Of a stretch of DNA of 64,000 nt, positions 16,604 to 24,593 are shown piece by piece. The stretch is from Aureimonas psammosilenae (GTDB lineage Bacteria > Pseudomonadota > Alphaproteobacteria > Rhizobiales > Rhizobiaceae), in the NCBI RefSeq assembly GCF_009176975.1, contig NZ_WEZG01000001.1:1-64000 (forward strand), read 5' to 3'. The notes beneath the pieces are model-generated. The model saw only the letters and a program-made list of their open reading frames with translations, ran no database searches and was not told the DNA's origin. The position numbers were made by a program, and so were the translations under genes. Positions within the stretch are counted from its first letter, which is position 1. Every line of letters starts with the position of its first letter.

Positions 16604-17698
16604 CTACCGTGTACGCAGACGGCGTTTCCGAAGAATTCCTTTCAGGGCGTTCATGACTGGTGTCTCGTAATAGGCTCCGATTGCATATCCGACAAAAACG
16701 ATTGCAATCAGATGCAGGAAAGCTGGTTCAAAATAGTGATGGCTCAGGAAATCGCTGTGTTTGGCAATGAACTGCATCACATAGATGGTGAACCAGTGAA
16801 GGAGATAGACCGGATAAGAAACGAGCCCAAGAAACGCGAACCACTTGTGATAACTGGCGGGCCTGCAGTTGACGCCGCAAATCACTATGAGCAGCAAAGC
16901 GGCGAGGGTAGGAGCATAAAGCCAGCCTCCGATCTCGAACGGGATCATAGCAAGGGCCAATAGGCTGGCCGAAAGCACGAAGATATTGGCTTGAAACTTC
17001 GGTAAGCGTCCGGTTTTCCATAGCTCTCGCAGAAGCACCCCCGCGAAGAAGCCCGCTACGACCCTCGGGAACCCAGCGAGGAAATTAGTGCGCAAGCCTC
17101 CTCCAAGCGGGCCCATAATGACAACGCCGATAAGTCCAGCGAGTGTCAAAAGGCAAAGCGTGCGGACGGTGAGGAATTTGGCGATCGCGAGATAGAGAAC
17201 ATTCGCAAAAATCTCGAAGAACAGCGACCACATCGGTGGGTTCAGGCTGAACGAGAAGACATTGACCGCATCAGCTCCCAGATACGGCAGGACAACAAAC
17301 GAAAGAGCGGCTGTGATTGCTACAACCTTCAGATCATACGGATCTGCTGCGTTGATAGAGTTATGCAACAGAGCCAAACCGACGCCGCCAGCGGCACCAA
17401 TAAGCAGCATCGGATAAAGGCGGATAAATCGACTGATCAGGAATTGCCGCCTTCCTTTCGGGACAAGGATGCGGTCTGCATATGAATGCGCGATTACAAA
17501 GCCGCTCAGGATAAAGAATAGGTCTACGGCAAGCTGTCCATTTGGGATGGCAGAGTTATCATAAGTATGAAGAAGAACAACGAGTAGGGCAGCAACGCCA
17601 CGCAGTCCGTCGAGGACGGCGAAACGATGGATCCTTCCAGAATTGTCAGGAGCGGATTGATCCAACGGGATATTACTGCCTAGTAAGCGCGTCGTCAT
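16604..17698 (-). CDS. Acyltransferase family 3 (OafA-like) membrane protein
   Basis: A 364-residue protein (start at ATG 17698; GTG 17722 possible) with about ten membrane segments. It has the acyltransferase-3 landmarks LDGLRGVAALLVVLLHTYD near the N-terminus, then FFILSGFVIAHSYADRI and FLISRFIRLYPMLL. Such enzymes move acetyl or other acyl groups onto surface sugars, for example O-antigen or peptidoglycan. In phages they can alter the surface receptor and block superinfection; that role here is inferred. It is transcribed opposite to the virion genes and is lower in GC than its surroundings, which suggests separate acquisition. Confidence 0.9.
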   Translation of the reverse strand: MTTRLLGSNIPLDQSAPDNSGRIHRFAVLDGLRGVAALLVVLLHTYDNSAIPNGQLAVDLFFILSGFVIAHSYADRILVPKGRRQFLISRFIRLYPMLLIGAAGGVGLALLHNSINAADPYDLKVVAITAALSFVVLPYLGADAVNVFSFSLNPPMWSLFFEIFANVLYLAIAKFLTVRTLCLLTLAGLIGVVIMGPLGGGLRTNFLAGFPRVVAGFFAGVLLRELWKTGRLPKFQANIFVLSASLLALAMIPFEIGGWLYAPTLAALLLIVICGVNCRPASYHKWFAFLGLVSYPVYLLHWFTIYVMQFIAKHSDFLSHHYFEPAFLHLIAIVFVGYAIGAYYETPVMNALKGILRKRRLRTR

Positions 17699-17942
17699 TT
17701 CAAATACTGCAATACAGAACACGAGCGCGCACCGAGGTGCAGAACTACGTTTCGTTGATTTCTGGGTCGGTCGCCAACGTTATAGCGTTCACGCGTGCGG
17801 CAGGTTTGCATGTGGCATCGAAGCTTGCGGAAGTTCAAGCTAAAGGCCGCCATACACCTAATATCACATGAGTTTCACAAGGCGTTCAGCCTCGCGCAAG
17901 TTTTGCCCGCAAATCTAGAGACGCATGATTTGGGAGAGGGTC

Positions 17943-18164
17943 ATGGAATATCTTATCTTGAGTGTGGCTGCTGCTGGATGCGGTTTTGCAGCCATCTTCA
18001 TGTATGGCCTCTGTGGGGTGAGTGGGGAGTTACTCGTGGCAACTGAAGCAACACAGGAAGATTGCACTCGCAGTCTCGCAAGCGATGGCTTCCGAACTGC
18101 ATCTACAGGACGCCATGACAATACAGCCGGTTCGTACTGCTTGGGGCCTCTTTCCCCGATCTGA
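17943..18164 (+). CDS. Small membrane-anchored hypothetical protein
   Basis: A 73-residue protein with GGAGAGG three bases before the ATG at 17943. Residues about 2-28 are hydrophobic (YLILSVAAAGCGFAAIFMYG), giving one membrane segment or an uncleaved signal; the rest is polar with two Cys. No homology recognised. It is an isolated gene between the acyltransferase and a minus-strand run. Confidence 0.5.
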   Translation: MEYLILSVAAAGCGFAAIFMYGLCGVSGELLVATEATQEDCTRSLASDGFRTASTGRHDNTAGSYCLGPLSPI

Positions 18165-18230
18165 TTGGACAGGGTTTCGAAGGTTTTGAGGGTTTGCGAT
18201 CCAGGCAAATTCAGAAAATTCGCGGTGGGT

Positions 18231-18428
18231 TCAGTCTACCCGCTCGTATTCGAACCAATCGAACTCGCCATCAATCCTGGCTCGGCCCGTCGTCTCCAGA
18301 TCCTGACGTAGCTTTGCCGCCGTATCGGCCCCAACCTGTTGCCTGACGTATCCAACAAGGTCGTGCAACTCGACAACCGCGCCTTGGACGCGATGCCGTG
18401 ATGAGCAATCGAAGACGCGGACCTTCAT
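18231..18428 (-). CDS. Small hypothetical protein
   Basis: A 65-residue protein with GGAG upstream of its ATG. It has a helical middle (VRQQVGADTAAKLRQDLETT) and an acidic aromatic end (GEFDWFEYERVD). No family recognised. It is the last gene of a minus-strand run (19594 to 18231) that includes an XRE regulator. Confidence 0.5.
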   Translation of the reverse strand: MKVRVFDCSSRHRVQGAVVELHDLVGYVRQQVGADTAAKLRQDLETTGRARIDGEFDWFEYERVD

Positions 18429-18518
18429 TGCGCCGGGCTCCGTTCAAATCCTTCACGGTGAAAGATATGCCCGTATCAGCTGCCGCCGCTTCCTACGATA
18501 GCGCGTAGTGTCGCCGGG

Positions 18519-18542
18519 GTTCTGTCAGTTTTGTCAGTTCGT
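18519..18542 (+). repeat. 24-bp direct repeat, copy 2
   Basis: Exact copy of 4392-4415 in the same orientation. It ends on the first base of the stop codon of the XRE gene (18542-18919, minus strand), so it lies just downstream of that gene. Only one arm of the inverted repeat seen at 4357-4413 is present here. Confidence 0.85.
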
Positions 18543-18919
18543 CAGGCGGGCGTTTCTTCGGTTTTCGAATGCACTGGGGTCTCATCCGAATGTTCTTCGC
18601 TCGCAGCTTGGACGCAAACCGCCGCGATCTCCGTGAACAGCACGTCGTGATCTATGTTCAAAACGCTGGCAACCGCAGCCAGCCGATGTGACGGTATGGC
18701 TGTTCGTGCGCTTTCATACGTTTGATACGCTGCATGAGACACGCCGATTGCCGAAGCTAGAGTGCTCACTCCCAGCCCGGCCTCTTTCCTTTTCCGCTTT
18801 AGGTATACCGCGACCGCTGCGCGCTCTGCAGGGCTACGGCTAGGCCGCTTGCGCTTCCTTTTGAATGCTTTCGAGCTGGCTTCGTCATGCGAGTTCAAAC
18901 GAGTTTCAGGCTTCACCAT
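18542..18919 (-). CDS. XRE-family HTH regulator
   Basis: A 125-residue protein. A very basic N-terminus (AFKRKRKRPSRSP) precedes an XRE helix-turn-helix at about residues 36-96: YLKRKRKEAGLGVSTLASAI, then VSHAAYQTYESARTAIP and a conserved third part. The C-terminal tail is acidic and probably disordered. It may regulate genes of the element; the operator is not identified. The 24-bp repeat adjoins its stop codon. Confidence 0.85.
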   Translation of the reverse strand: MVKPETRLNSHDEASSKAFKRKRKRPSRSPAERAAVAVYLKRKRKEAGLGVSTLASAIGVSHAAYQTYESARTAIPSHRLAAVASVLNIDHDVLFTEIAAVCVQAASEEHSDETPVHSKTEETPA

Positions 18920-18928
18920 GCAATCGAG

Positions 18929-19261
18929 TTATGCCGCGAACCTCGCCAGCGTGACCTTCTTGCGCGTGTAGCTGGCCGGACCAACATCAAACGCTTCGCC
19001 ATTCGCTACGAGTTCGGAAAGCGTTTCGCCGAGCGCTCCACCAGCAATTGCCAAGGATCGAGCGGAACAGTCACGAGCGACGCGCAAACCCAAAGAGCGC
19101 ATGTGGGAGCGAGAAAAGCAGTGCAGAGCGAGCGCCGCACGCTGAGCGTCGGAAAGCTGAAGTACGATCTCAGTCGTCCGAGCATCATCGGAGCGGAGGA
19201 GGGTTGCTAGCAGATCGAGGGGAACGGGACTGGTGGGTTCGTTGGGTCGATACCGGGTCAT
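18929..19261 (-). CDS. Hypothetical protein next to XRE regulator
   Basis: A 110-residue protein starting at ATG 19261 (a longer start at 19312 has no good ribosome site). A helical region EIVLQLSDAQRAALALHCFS fits a small globular domain; the C-terminus is basic. It lies ten bases upstream of the XRE gene on the same strand, so the two may be co-expressed. No family recognised. Confidence 0.5.
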   Translation of the reverse strand: MTRYRPNEPTSPVPLDLLATLLRSDDARTTEIVLQLSDAQRAALALHCFSRSHMRSLGLRVARDCSARSLAIAGGALGETLSELVANGEAFDVGPASYTRKKVTLARFAA

Positions 19262-19357
19262 GCAATTGTCTCGCGGTTGGGTTCCGAACCCTAAGTTTGA
19301 AGCCTTTCCCATGACTTGCGGTGTGCGTCAGCAGCGCCGACTACCCTTGTCCGCGAT

Positions 19358-19594
19358 CTACCCATTCGACGGGTTCTTTGGTTGAATTTGCTGACCTAGT
19401 TCTGTCAGCATGATCCGCTGAGAACCGTCGCCAGACGTACGGAACTCGATCAAGCTGTGAGAGACTAGAGCCGTGATCCCGATCAGTAACTCAGCGGGCA
19501 AATCAGCGGCTTCTAGTCCCCTTTCTCCCTCCACAACTAAGCGGGCCAGAAGTGCGACTTGGGACGGCTGAAGATCCGCGAATTGAGCGATCAT
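19358..19594 (-). CDS. Small winged-helix-like hypothetical protein
   Basis: A 78-residue protein: LQPSQVALLARLVVEGERGL, then a LIGITALVSHSLIEF helix and RIMLTELGQQI. The order of helices ending in a LTELG turn resembles the MarR/ArsR-type winged helix, but weakly. It lies in the minus-strand run near the XRE gene. Confidence 0.45.
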   Translation of the reverse strand: MIAQFADLQPSQVALLARLVVEGERGLEAADLPAELLIGITALVSHSLIEFRTSGDGSQRIMLTELGQQIQPKNPSNG

Positions 19595-19795
19595 AGGAAA
19601 GCACCGATGCGGGTGTCAGGAGGGCCTAACAAAGAGGCTGCCCATCGTGCGACGCTTTGGCAAGTTATATTCTTGCGTTGTGTTGAGGCCCGCTCTTCGA
19701 TTGCAACTGTGCCAGCGCTCATCAGAACGCGCCCGCCGACCTATTGGCGCTAATGGCACTATTGGCACAAACGCGGCATATCGCTGTTTTGCGTG

Positions 19796-20680
19796 TTACG
19801 TCTTGTGCAAACCGTGCTTCTCGCGGGCACTCTTTATTGCGTCTTTGATCTGCTCCCTTACTCCAGGATCGTTAGACTTTCCTTTTGGCACTTGGATGTT
19901 TTCCAAAAGCCATTCTGCGACTTCGATGTTGTCAGCTACGAAGTCGCGATCGTCACTTTCGAGAGGTTCAATAAGGCCCCAGCAAATGACTGGGTTCCGC
20001 GACATCGAGCGCGAACGGGCTCCTTGGTGAACAAAGTCAGGTGGAGCGAACGATAGGTTGAGGTTCAAGGCTGCGTGTCGTCGGGCTGTATAGATCTGCT
20101 CATCTATTAGTCTGTCGAGCGGCATATCTAACGAATTCAGCCAGCTCGGTTGTTCAGCTAAGAGCGTGCGATACGTCTTCGTCGCAGTGGTGCAACTGGC
20201 ATCTGCAAAAACGGCACCTTCGAGTTCGCAGCCAAGCCGACGCAGAGCGAACACAAGTTGGTCAAGCATATGCACGTCTTGAGCCTGCGCTACGTATCCA
20301 TACGTCGCATATCTGTTATCGGGATTGCCGTTTTGATCGAGCCACGACACGAATTCGGCTGCCGTCCGAGTACGCCAACGACCAATGTTAAGTTTGGTCG
20401 GCTGAAGCAACTGAACGGGCAATAACTCAGCAGCAATCTCGCTCACATTGGCATAGAGGCGAACGATATCATGCTTGTACGGTTTGCTTGATCTGCCGTT
20501 TAGCAGCAGGACAGCCTTCATATATTTTTCCACGGCATGGACGGCGAGCCAAAAGAAGTCTGTGTGGAAGCCTTCGAACGCGCACCATCGTGCGACGATA
20601 TAATTCTCGTCAGCAGTTCGAATAAATAGCTCGCGAACCAATCTGGTCTTATAGAGCCGAACCCTCGATGTCCCCTGCAT
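19796..20680 (-). CDS. HEPN-domain protein
   Basis: A 294-residue protein. Residues about 20-80 resemble a HEPN domain: RTADENYIVARWC, then FFWLAVHAVEKYMKAVLLLNG and a later KHDIVRLY. HEPN proteins are often RNases or nucleotide-transfer partners in toxin-antitoxin, abortive-infection and defence systems. I do not see a clear RxxxxxH catalytic motif, so it may be the non-nuclease kind. It starts nine bases after the 20690 gene stop on the same strand, so the two form a likely two-gene unit. A defence or toxin role is inferred. Confidence 0.65.
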   Translation of the reverse strand: MQGTSRVRLYKTRLVRELFIRTADENYIVARWCAFEGFHTDFFWLAVHAVEKYMKAVLLLNGRSSKPYKHDIVRLYANVSEIAAELLPVQLLQPTKLNIGRWRTRTAAEFVSWLDQNGNPDNRYATYGYVAQAQDVHMLDQLVFALRRLGCELEGAVFADASCTTATKTYRTLLAEQPSWLNSLDMPLDRLIDEQIYTARRHAALNLNLSFAPPDFVHQGARSRSMSRNPVICWGLIEPLESDDRDFVADNIEVAEWLLENIQVPKGKSNDPGVREQIKDAIKSAREKHGLHKT

Positions 20681-20689
20681 GAGCCTTCC

Positions 20690-21571
20690 CTAAGTGCGGT
20701 CCTCCAGTTGCCATTCGAGATCGGTGACGATCCTGAGCTCAACCGAAACGTCCAAACTGAAGTGCTTGGCATGCTCCACGAGCATTCTGCGCGCAGCCAC
20801 CTCTGCAGCCACCCGTCCTTTACACTCCTCATGACGCACATGCTCGATGTCATGGGAGTTCTCGTCAATTCGCCGATGGAGTTCGAGAACGGCGAACCAT
20901 ATGCCGCCCTTCATGCGGCGGCGGCGTACGACCTCGGCTCTAACATCAGCCATTTCGGCTACCGCCTTAAAGAGCGGAGCGACCTCGCGATCTTCCTTTA
21001 CCCGTTGCCTGGCTTCGAACGCCAAGCTCTTCAAGGCCGGTTCGGTCAATCGGCTAAGATGCATTGGAACGCGCCAGAAGTCCTTCGATATCTCGCGGAT
21101 CGCCTCCTTCGCCTCATAGGTCAGCGGAGGGCGTCGTGACGCGATACCCTTTGCATCCTTCAGACGCTTCGCGCCCTTCTTGGCCCAGATGTCATCGACC
21201 ACAAGCTGGATGTCCTGGGCGGAGGGCTCCCAGCGATGCCGAAAGTCTGCCATCTTCCGATCAAGCTTCGGCTGAAGACTGACAACCTTTCCGCCGCCGG
21301 CTTTCTCAGCAAAGCTGCTGTTCAGGAACTCGAAGGCACTCGCCCTCAGGCTTTCATCGATCTTTCCGTCTTCATCGAAGTGCCAGATCGACGCCTCGCT
21401 GTGCCGGACATATTGCGGCTTGCCGTCCTCGCTTTCGAGCAGGAAACCAAGGACGCGCTGGCTTGTGCCTGCATAGCACGGGAGTGCGTCCGTTCCCCGG
21501 ATTAGCCCTTCGACCAACCGCTCTGAAAGTCGTAGCGGATCGCCTTCGTCGGGGAAGATGTAATGGCGCAT
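20690..21571 (-). CDS. Hypothetical protein paired with HEPN gene
   Basis: A 293-residue protein (ATG at 21571 with AGGG upstream; a longer start at 21622 is less likely). It starts MRHYIFPDEGDPLRLSERL and has a helical, charged C-terminal half. I recognise no family. Its tight coupling to the HEPN gene (nine bases) suggests a joint function; partner or antitoxin roles are guesses. Lower GC than the host chromosome points to recent gain. Confidence 0.6.
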   Translation of the reverse strand: MRHYIFPDEGDPLRLSERLVEGLIRGTDALPCYAGTSQRVLGFLLESEDGKPQYVRHSEASIWHFDEDGKIDESLRASAFEFLNSSFAEKAGGGKVVSLQPKLDRKMADFRHRWEPSAQDIQLVVDDIWAKKGAKRLKDAKGIASRRPPLTYEAKEAIREISKDFWRVPMHLSRLTEPALKSLAFEARQRVKEDREVAPLFKAVAEMADVRAEVVRRRRMKGGIWFAVLELHRRIDENSHDIEHVRHEECKGRVAAEVAARRMLVEHAKHFSLDVSVELRIVTDLEWQLEDRT

Positions 21572-21748
21572 AGGTCGCCCTTGGTCGGTGTTGAGGCTCG
21601 ACTGCCGGGCGTAGCACGACACGCGCCTGGGTCGTGCATCAATGTGTTTGACGCAGCTTCAAAGGTGCCGCGAACCAATCGAGAGCCTCGGCGACGTTTC
21701 CTCCCGTCGTGTTCCGCAGCCTCACCCTTGGTCCGTCTCCGTTCTCCG

Positions 21749-22021
21749 CTATGAAGATGACGCCTGCGGCTCCTGAAACCGGACGCCTGCTGGGCCGCCG
21801 TTCTTCGGAATGAAGGTCACGCCAGCTTTCTCAAATTCCGCTCTCAATGTTTCCAAAGTGCCTCGGGTGGCGGTGCCGTTCTCTGCCCGGTTGAGGGTGT
21901 TCCTGTGGAGGCCTGTCTTCTCCGCCAACGTTGGGTTTGACCATCCGAGAGCAGCCTTCGCCATACGAATTTGCTCGACGGTGAGCACTGGCTGTTCGTC
22001 GTCCACGCTGCCTTGCTCCAT
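21749..22021 (-). CDS. XRE-family repressor (CI-like)
   Basis: A 90-residue protein with start at ATG 22021 (22039 possible). The HTH at about residues 14-70 reads VEQIRMAKAALGWSNPTLAE, then KTGLHRNTLNRAENG. After it comes the alphaproteobacterial ending KAGVTFIPKNGGPAGVRF. This compact type often serves as the lysogeny repressor in elements of this group. It is divergent from the early operon across a 94-bp region holding four matching palindromic sites, strongly suggesting it controls both promoters. Binding is inferred. Confidence 0.88.
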   Translation of the reverse strand: MEQGSVDDEQPVLTVEQIRMAKAALGWSNPTLAEKTGLHRNTLNRAENGTATRGTLETLRAEFEKAGVTFIPKNGGPAGVRFQEPQASSS

Positions 22022-22027
22022 TAAATG

Positions 22028-22092
22028 TGCCGATAGCACCTAAAAAGTGTTGACAGCACATGCTGACAGCACGATATTAGTGCCAACAGCAC
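22028..22092. promoter_or_regulatory. Array of four palindromic operators in the divergent region
   Basis: Four copies of a TGCYRAYAGCAC-like site start at 22028, 22048, 22061 and 22081. With the preceding G, two read as exact palindromes, GTGC-N5-GCAC (GTGCCGATAGCAC and GTGCCAACAGCAC). Start-to-start spacing is 20, 13 and 20 bp, two pairs each close to two helical turns. They lie between the XRE repressor and the divergent early gene, so cooperative repressor binding is likely. Confidence 0.8.
22050..22078 (+). promoter_or_regulatory. Likely rightward early promoter
   Basis: TTGACA at 22050-22055 matches the -35 consensus exactly, and GATATT at 22073-22078 lies 17 bp downstream as a -10 element. 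Operators 2 and 3 overlap this region, so a bound repressor would block RNA polymerase. It would drive the gene at 22116 and those after it. Confidence 0.6.
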
Positions 22093-22115
22093 ATCAACGC
22101 AAGGCAACCGTAGCC

Positions 22116-22541
22116 ATGCTAAACCGAACCGCCATCATGCGCTCCGCCTGGGCTGAATACCGTCGCGCCGGCCTCGTCCAGTTCTGCCGCAAGACCTTCG
22201 CCCGCATCCTGCGGGACCGTTGGTTCGCCGCTCGGCTCGTCGCCAATCGCGCCGGCATCATGGTTGCCGCTTGGGCTCGCTACCGCACCGTTGCCACTGA
22301 ATGCGGTTATGCCCGCTTCGACCGCCGCCTGTTCGCCCGTGTCCTTCGCATGGCGTGGATCAATGCCCGCGCTGCGCAGGTGGACGCCAACAGCAAGCGC
22401 CGCGCCGCTCGCCCCCGCAAGCCTGTCGAGCTTCGCCCGCTGACGCCCATGCAGATCGCCTTGGACGCGGTGAAGTACCTGCCGGCGCACATGAGCGCCG
22501 GGCGAGCCGAGGCGCAGATCCGCGCTGCCTACGCCGCCTGA
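22116..22541 (+). CDS. Early-operon protein with internal duplication
   Basis: A 141-residue, strongly basic protein; ATG at 22116 is chosen because the region upstream is the operator array. Two copies of a roughly 42-residue unit are visible: NRTAIMRSAWAEYRRAG with ARILRDRWFAARL, then NRAGIMVAAWARYRT with ARVLRMAWINARA. Single IMxxAW units of this kind occur in small proteins of mobile elements, function unknown. It is the first gene under the repressor-controlled promoter, so probably an early or regulatory gene. Confidence 0.7.
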   Translation: MLNRTAIMRSAWAEYRRAGLVQFCRKTFARILRDRWFAARLVANRAGIMVAAWARYRTVATECGYARFDRRLFARVLRMAWINARAAQVDANSKRRAARPRKPVELRPLTPMQIALDAVKYLPAHMSAGRAEAQIRAAYAA

Positions 22542-22564
22542 CACCAAACCGAAGGAGAATGCCC

Positions 22565-22699
22565 ATGATCCGCGACCTTGCCGCCTTGGCCTCCATCACC
22601 CTCTTCCTCGCCACCTTCTACGGTGTGTCTGGGCTCGGCTCCGATGCCGTCCGCACCGCCCGTCTCGACAACGCCGTAGCGCTCACCGCCGGCCGCTAA
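22565..22699 (+). CDS. 44-residue membrane protein
   Basis: A very short protein with AAGGAG upstream of ATG 22565. Residues about 3-26 form one membrane helix (LAALASITLFLATFYGVSG); the rest is polar. It is in the early operon, 23 bases after the previous stop. Size and position fit a small membrane effector, but function is unknown. Confidence 0.6.
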   Translation: MIRDLAALASITLFLATFYGVSGLGSDAVRTARLDNAVALTAGR

Positions 22700-22778
22700 G
22701 CCGATCCACCCGCCGCCCCGCGCGGCAGGCCATTCCCACGCCGTCGTGGCGCAAACTTGAACCTTGGAGAACCTGACA

Positions 22779-23657
22779 ATGCAAAACGCCTCCATCCAGG
22801 CGACCGGCGAAGCTATGCCTGCCGTCACCCGCCGTTCTTTCCTCGGTACGACTGCCGGCGTCGGGGCTGCTGCAATCGCGTCCGGTGGTATTGCCGTTGC
22901 CGCCCAAGCGATCCCTGACGATAAGTCGAGCGCCATCAATGCGCTTCTGGCGGATTATCTCGCAGAGACGCGTCGGTTCCAGGCGGTCTATTCCGACTGG
23001 TTGCGGGCGCGTGACAGCCTTCCCGCTTGGGCGAGTGCTGGTCCGAGCGAGATGTATTCTGACGGTAGCAAAGGCGGATATCACAACGGCTGGCCGGAAC
23101 TGGCGGTGCTGCCAACGCCCGATCCCGAACGAACGGCAGCCAAGTACCTGATCCGCCCCTCGCTACATGATCTTTGGAAGGAAGCCCGCTCCACGATCTA
23201 CGATGGCCCGTTCGTTGTCCGAAACAACGATGGCACCATGACGATGTTGAACCCGCCGCCGGTGATCGGCGAAAAGCGGCGTGCCGCGCGGCTGCGTGGC
23301 TACCAGAAGGTCCGCGAAGCTATCGCGCGCAGGCGGCAGCAGAGAGAGGAATGGATCAGGGCCGGGCTGCCACGCCTCGATGCCGAGATGGACGCTTCCT
23401 GCGATCGAAGCAAAGAAATCGAGATGCGAATTTGCGATCTGGCGTCCGGTGTCAGTCCCGCTGAGATTGCTGCTGTCTCCTTGTTCGAGTTCATGCATGA
23501 CACTGAAGACTTCCCGCTCTCGCTCTTGAAGCGAATGGCGCCTCATCTGTCTGGGCTGTTGCGTGTCGTCGTGCTCGACATGATCGTCGTTGGTGCCGAG
23601 GGTGTCTCACAGTCACTGCTGTATCTCGGTCAGGCATCGACCGAGGAGAGGGCATGA
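22779..23657 (+). CDS. Tat-signal hypothetical protein
   Basis: A 292-residue protein with GGAGAA seven bases before ATG 22779. Residues 17-40 read TRRSFLGTTAGVGAAAIASG, a twin-arginine signal followed by an AQA-like cleavage area near residue 44. The mature part is charged and helical, with many Arg in the middle (VREAIARRRQQREEW). Folded export across the inner membrane is predicted; the role is unknown. It overlaps the next gene by ATGA. Confidence 0.7.
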   Translation: MQNASIQATGEAMPAVTRRSFLGTTAGVGAAAIASGGIAVAAQAIPDDKSSAINALLADYLAETRRFQAVYSDWLRARDSLPAWASAGPSEMYSDGSKGGYHNGWPELAVLPTPDPERTAAKYLIRPSLHDLWKEARSTIYDGPFVVRNNDGTMTMLNPPPVIGEKRRAARLRGYQKVREAIARRRQQREEWIRAGLPRLDAEMDASCDRSKEIEMRICDLASGVSPAEIAAVSLFEFMHDTEDFPLSLLKRMAPHLSGLLRVVVLDMIVVGAEGVSQSLLYLGQASTEERA

Positions 23658-24046
23658 CGATGGTCGCTCTCACTCGCCGCACGGCGCTTGCCACGCTCGT
23701 CGGAACCGGCGCCTTCGGCATCGGCGCTACCCTGCCGCATTGTGCATCGGTTGCCGCCTTGGCTGCCGAAGCCGATCCGATGGTCGAGGCCATCACGGAA
23801 CATCGTGCTTGGCTGAAGGCATACGGTGCCGCTCCATTCGATGGCCGGTCTGAAGAAGAGATGTGGCTTGAAGCCAACCCTGACGATGCCGGCGAACGGC
23901 TTCACCAAATGCCGCCGATGCCGACAACGAAGGCCGGCGCGGTCGCAGCTATCCGGTTCGTCATGGAGGATCGCGACTACATCCAAGCGTCGCACGCGCG
24001 CATTCTGAAACAGGCGCTCGCCTATCTCGAAGGAGGCGCGGTCTGA
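23654..24046 (+). CDS. Second small Tat-signal protein
   Basis: A 130-residue protein. LTRRTALATLVGTGAFGIGA (residues 6-25) again resembles a twin-arginine signal, with a cleavage-like ALAAEADP near residue 40. The rest is acidic and helical, ending in RILKQALAYLEGGAV. It overlaps both neighbours by a few bases, so it is translationally coupled. Similar in layout to the previous gene product; function unknown. Confidence 0.65.
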   Translation: MTMVALTRRTALATLVGTGAFGIGATLPHCASVAALAAEADPMVEAITEHRAWLKAYGAAPFDGRSEEEMWLEANPDDAGERLHQMPPMPTTKAGAVAAIRFVMEDRDYIQASHARILKQALAYLEGGAV

Positions 24047-24357
24047 TGGGCGGCCCTTCACCCCTCGACGTGTTCGCGCCGCTGTCGAACCCGCAGGCTG
24101 AACGCATCGCCGCACTGGCGGCTCGGATCGGACGCGAAACGGCCGACTGCGCCGTGCTCCTGTTCCCCTTGCCGATGCCGGCGGAAACACGCCAGCGGTT
24201 CGAAACGGAAACGGTCTCGGCCATCGCCGAAGTCTTGGACGAGTTCGGGCAGCTCACGCCGTCCGACCGCCAGAGCTTCCAACAGATCGCGGCTCTCGCC
24301 TTGGATCGTCGCCTCGCTCATCACGCCATGCAAGGGCAGACGGGAGGGCAGGCTTGA
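24046..24357 (+). CDS. Small hypothetical protein
   Basis: A 103-residue soluble protein sharing one base with the previous stop and overlapping the next start. It has helical segments (ERIAALAARIGRETADCAVL and AIAEVLDEFGQL) and a polar end. No family recognised; part of the coupled early operon. Confidence 0.65.
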   Translation: MGGPSPLDVFAPLSNPQAERIAALAARIGRETADCAVLLFPLPMPAETRQRFETETVSAIAEVLDEFGQLTPSDRQSFQQIAALALDRRLAHHAMQGQTGGQA

Positions 24358-24593
24358 GCAACATCCTGGCGTTCCCCGAGCCCGCGAGGCGACAAGTCCA
24401 TCCGGCTCGCAACGGCGCTCCCACCCGCGTCCTGATCGAAGACGAGATCGAACGGCTGATCAGCCTCCTCGATGTCATCGACGGCGATCCAGACGCGGAA
24501 GACGACGGTGCGATTGAGCCCTCGTTGGGCTGGACGCTGACCATGGCGCACGGCACGACCGACGACCTCGAACAGGGCGAGGTGTCGCTGTGA
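24354..24593 (+). CDS. Small acidic protein of mobile-element type
   Basis: A 79-residue protein with a TTG start overlapping the previous stop. It is acidic and ends in EDDGAIEPSLGWTLTMAHGT. The EPSLGW-type ending is familiar from small acidic proteins next to regulators in alphaproteobacterial elements; function unknown. It overlaps the next gene by ATGA-like coupling (GTGA). Confidence 0.65.
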   Translation: MSNILAFPEPARRQVHPARNGAPTRVLIEDEIERLISLLDVIDGDPDAEDDGAIEPSLGWTLTMAHGTTDDLEQGEVSL

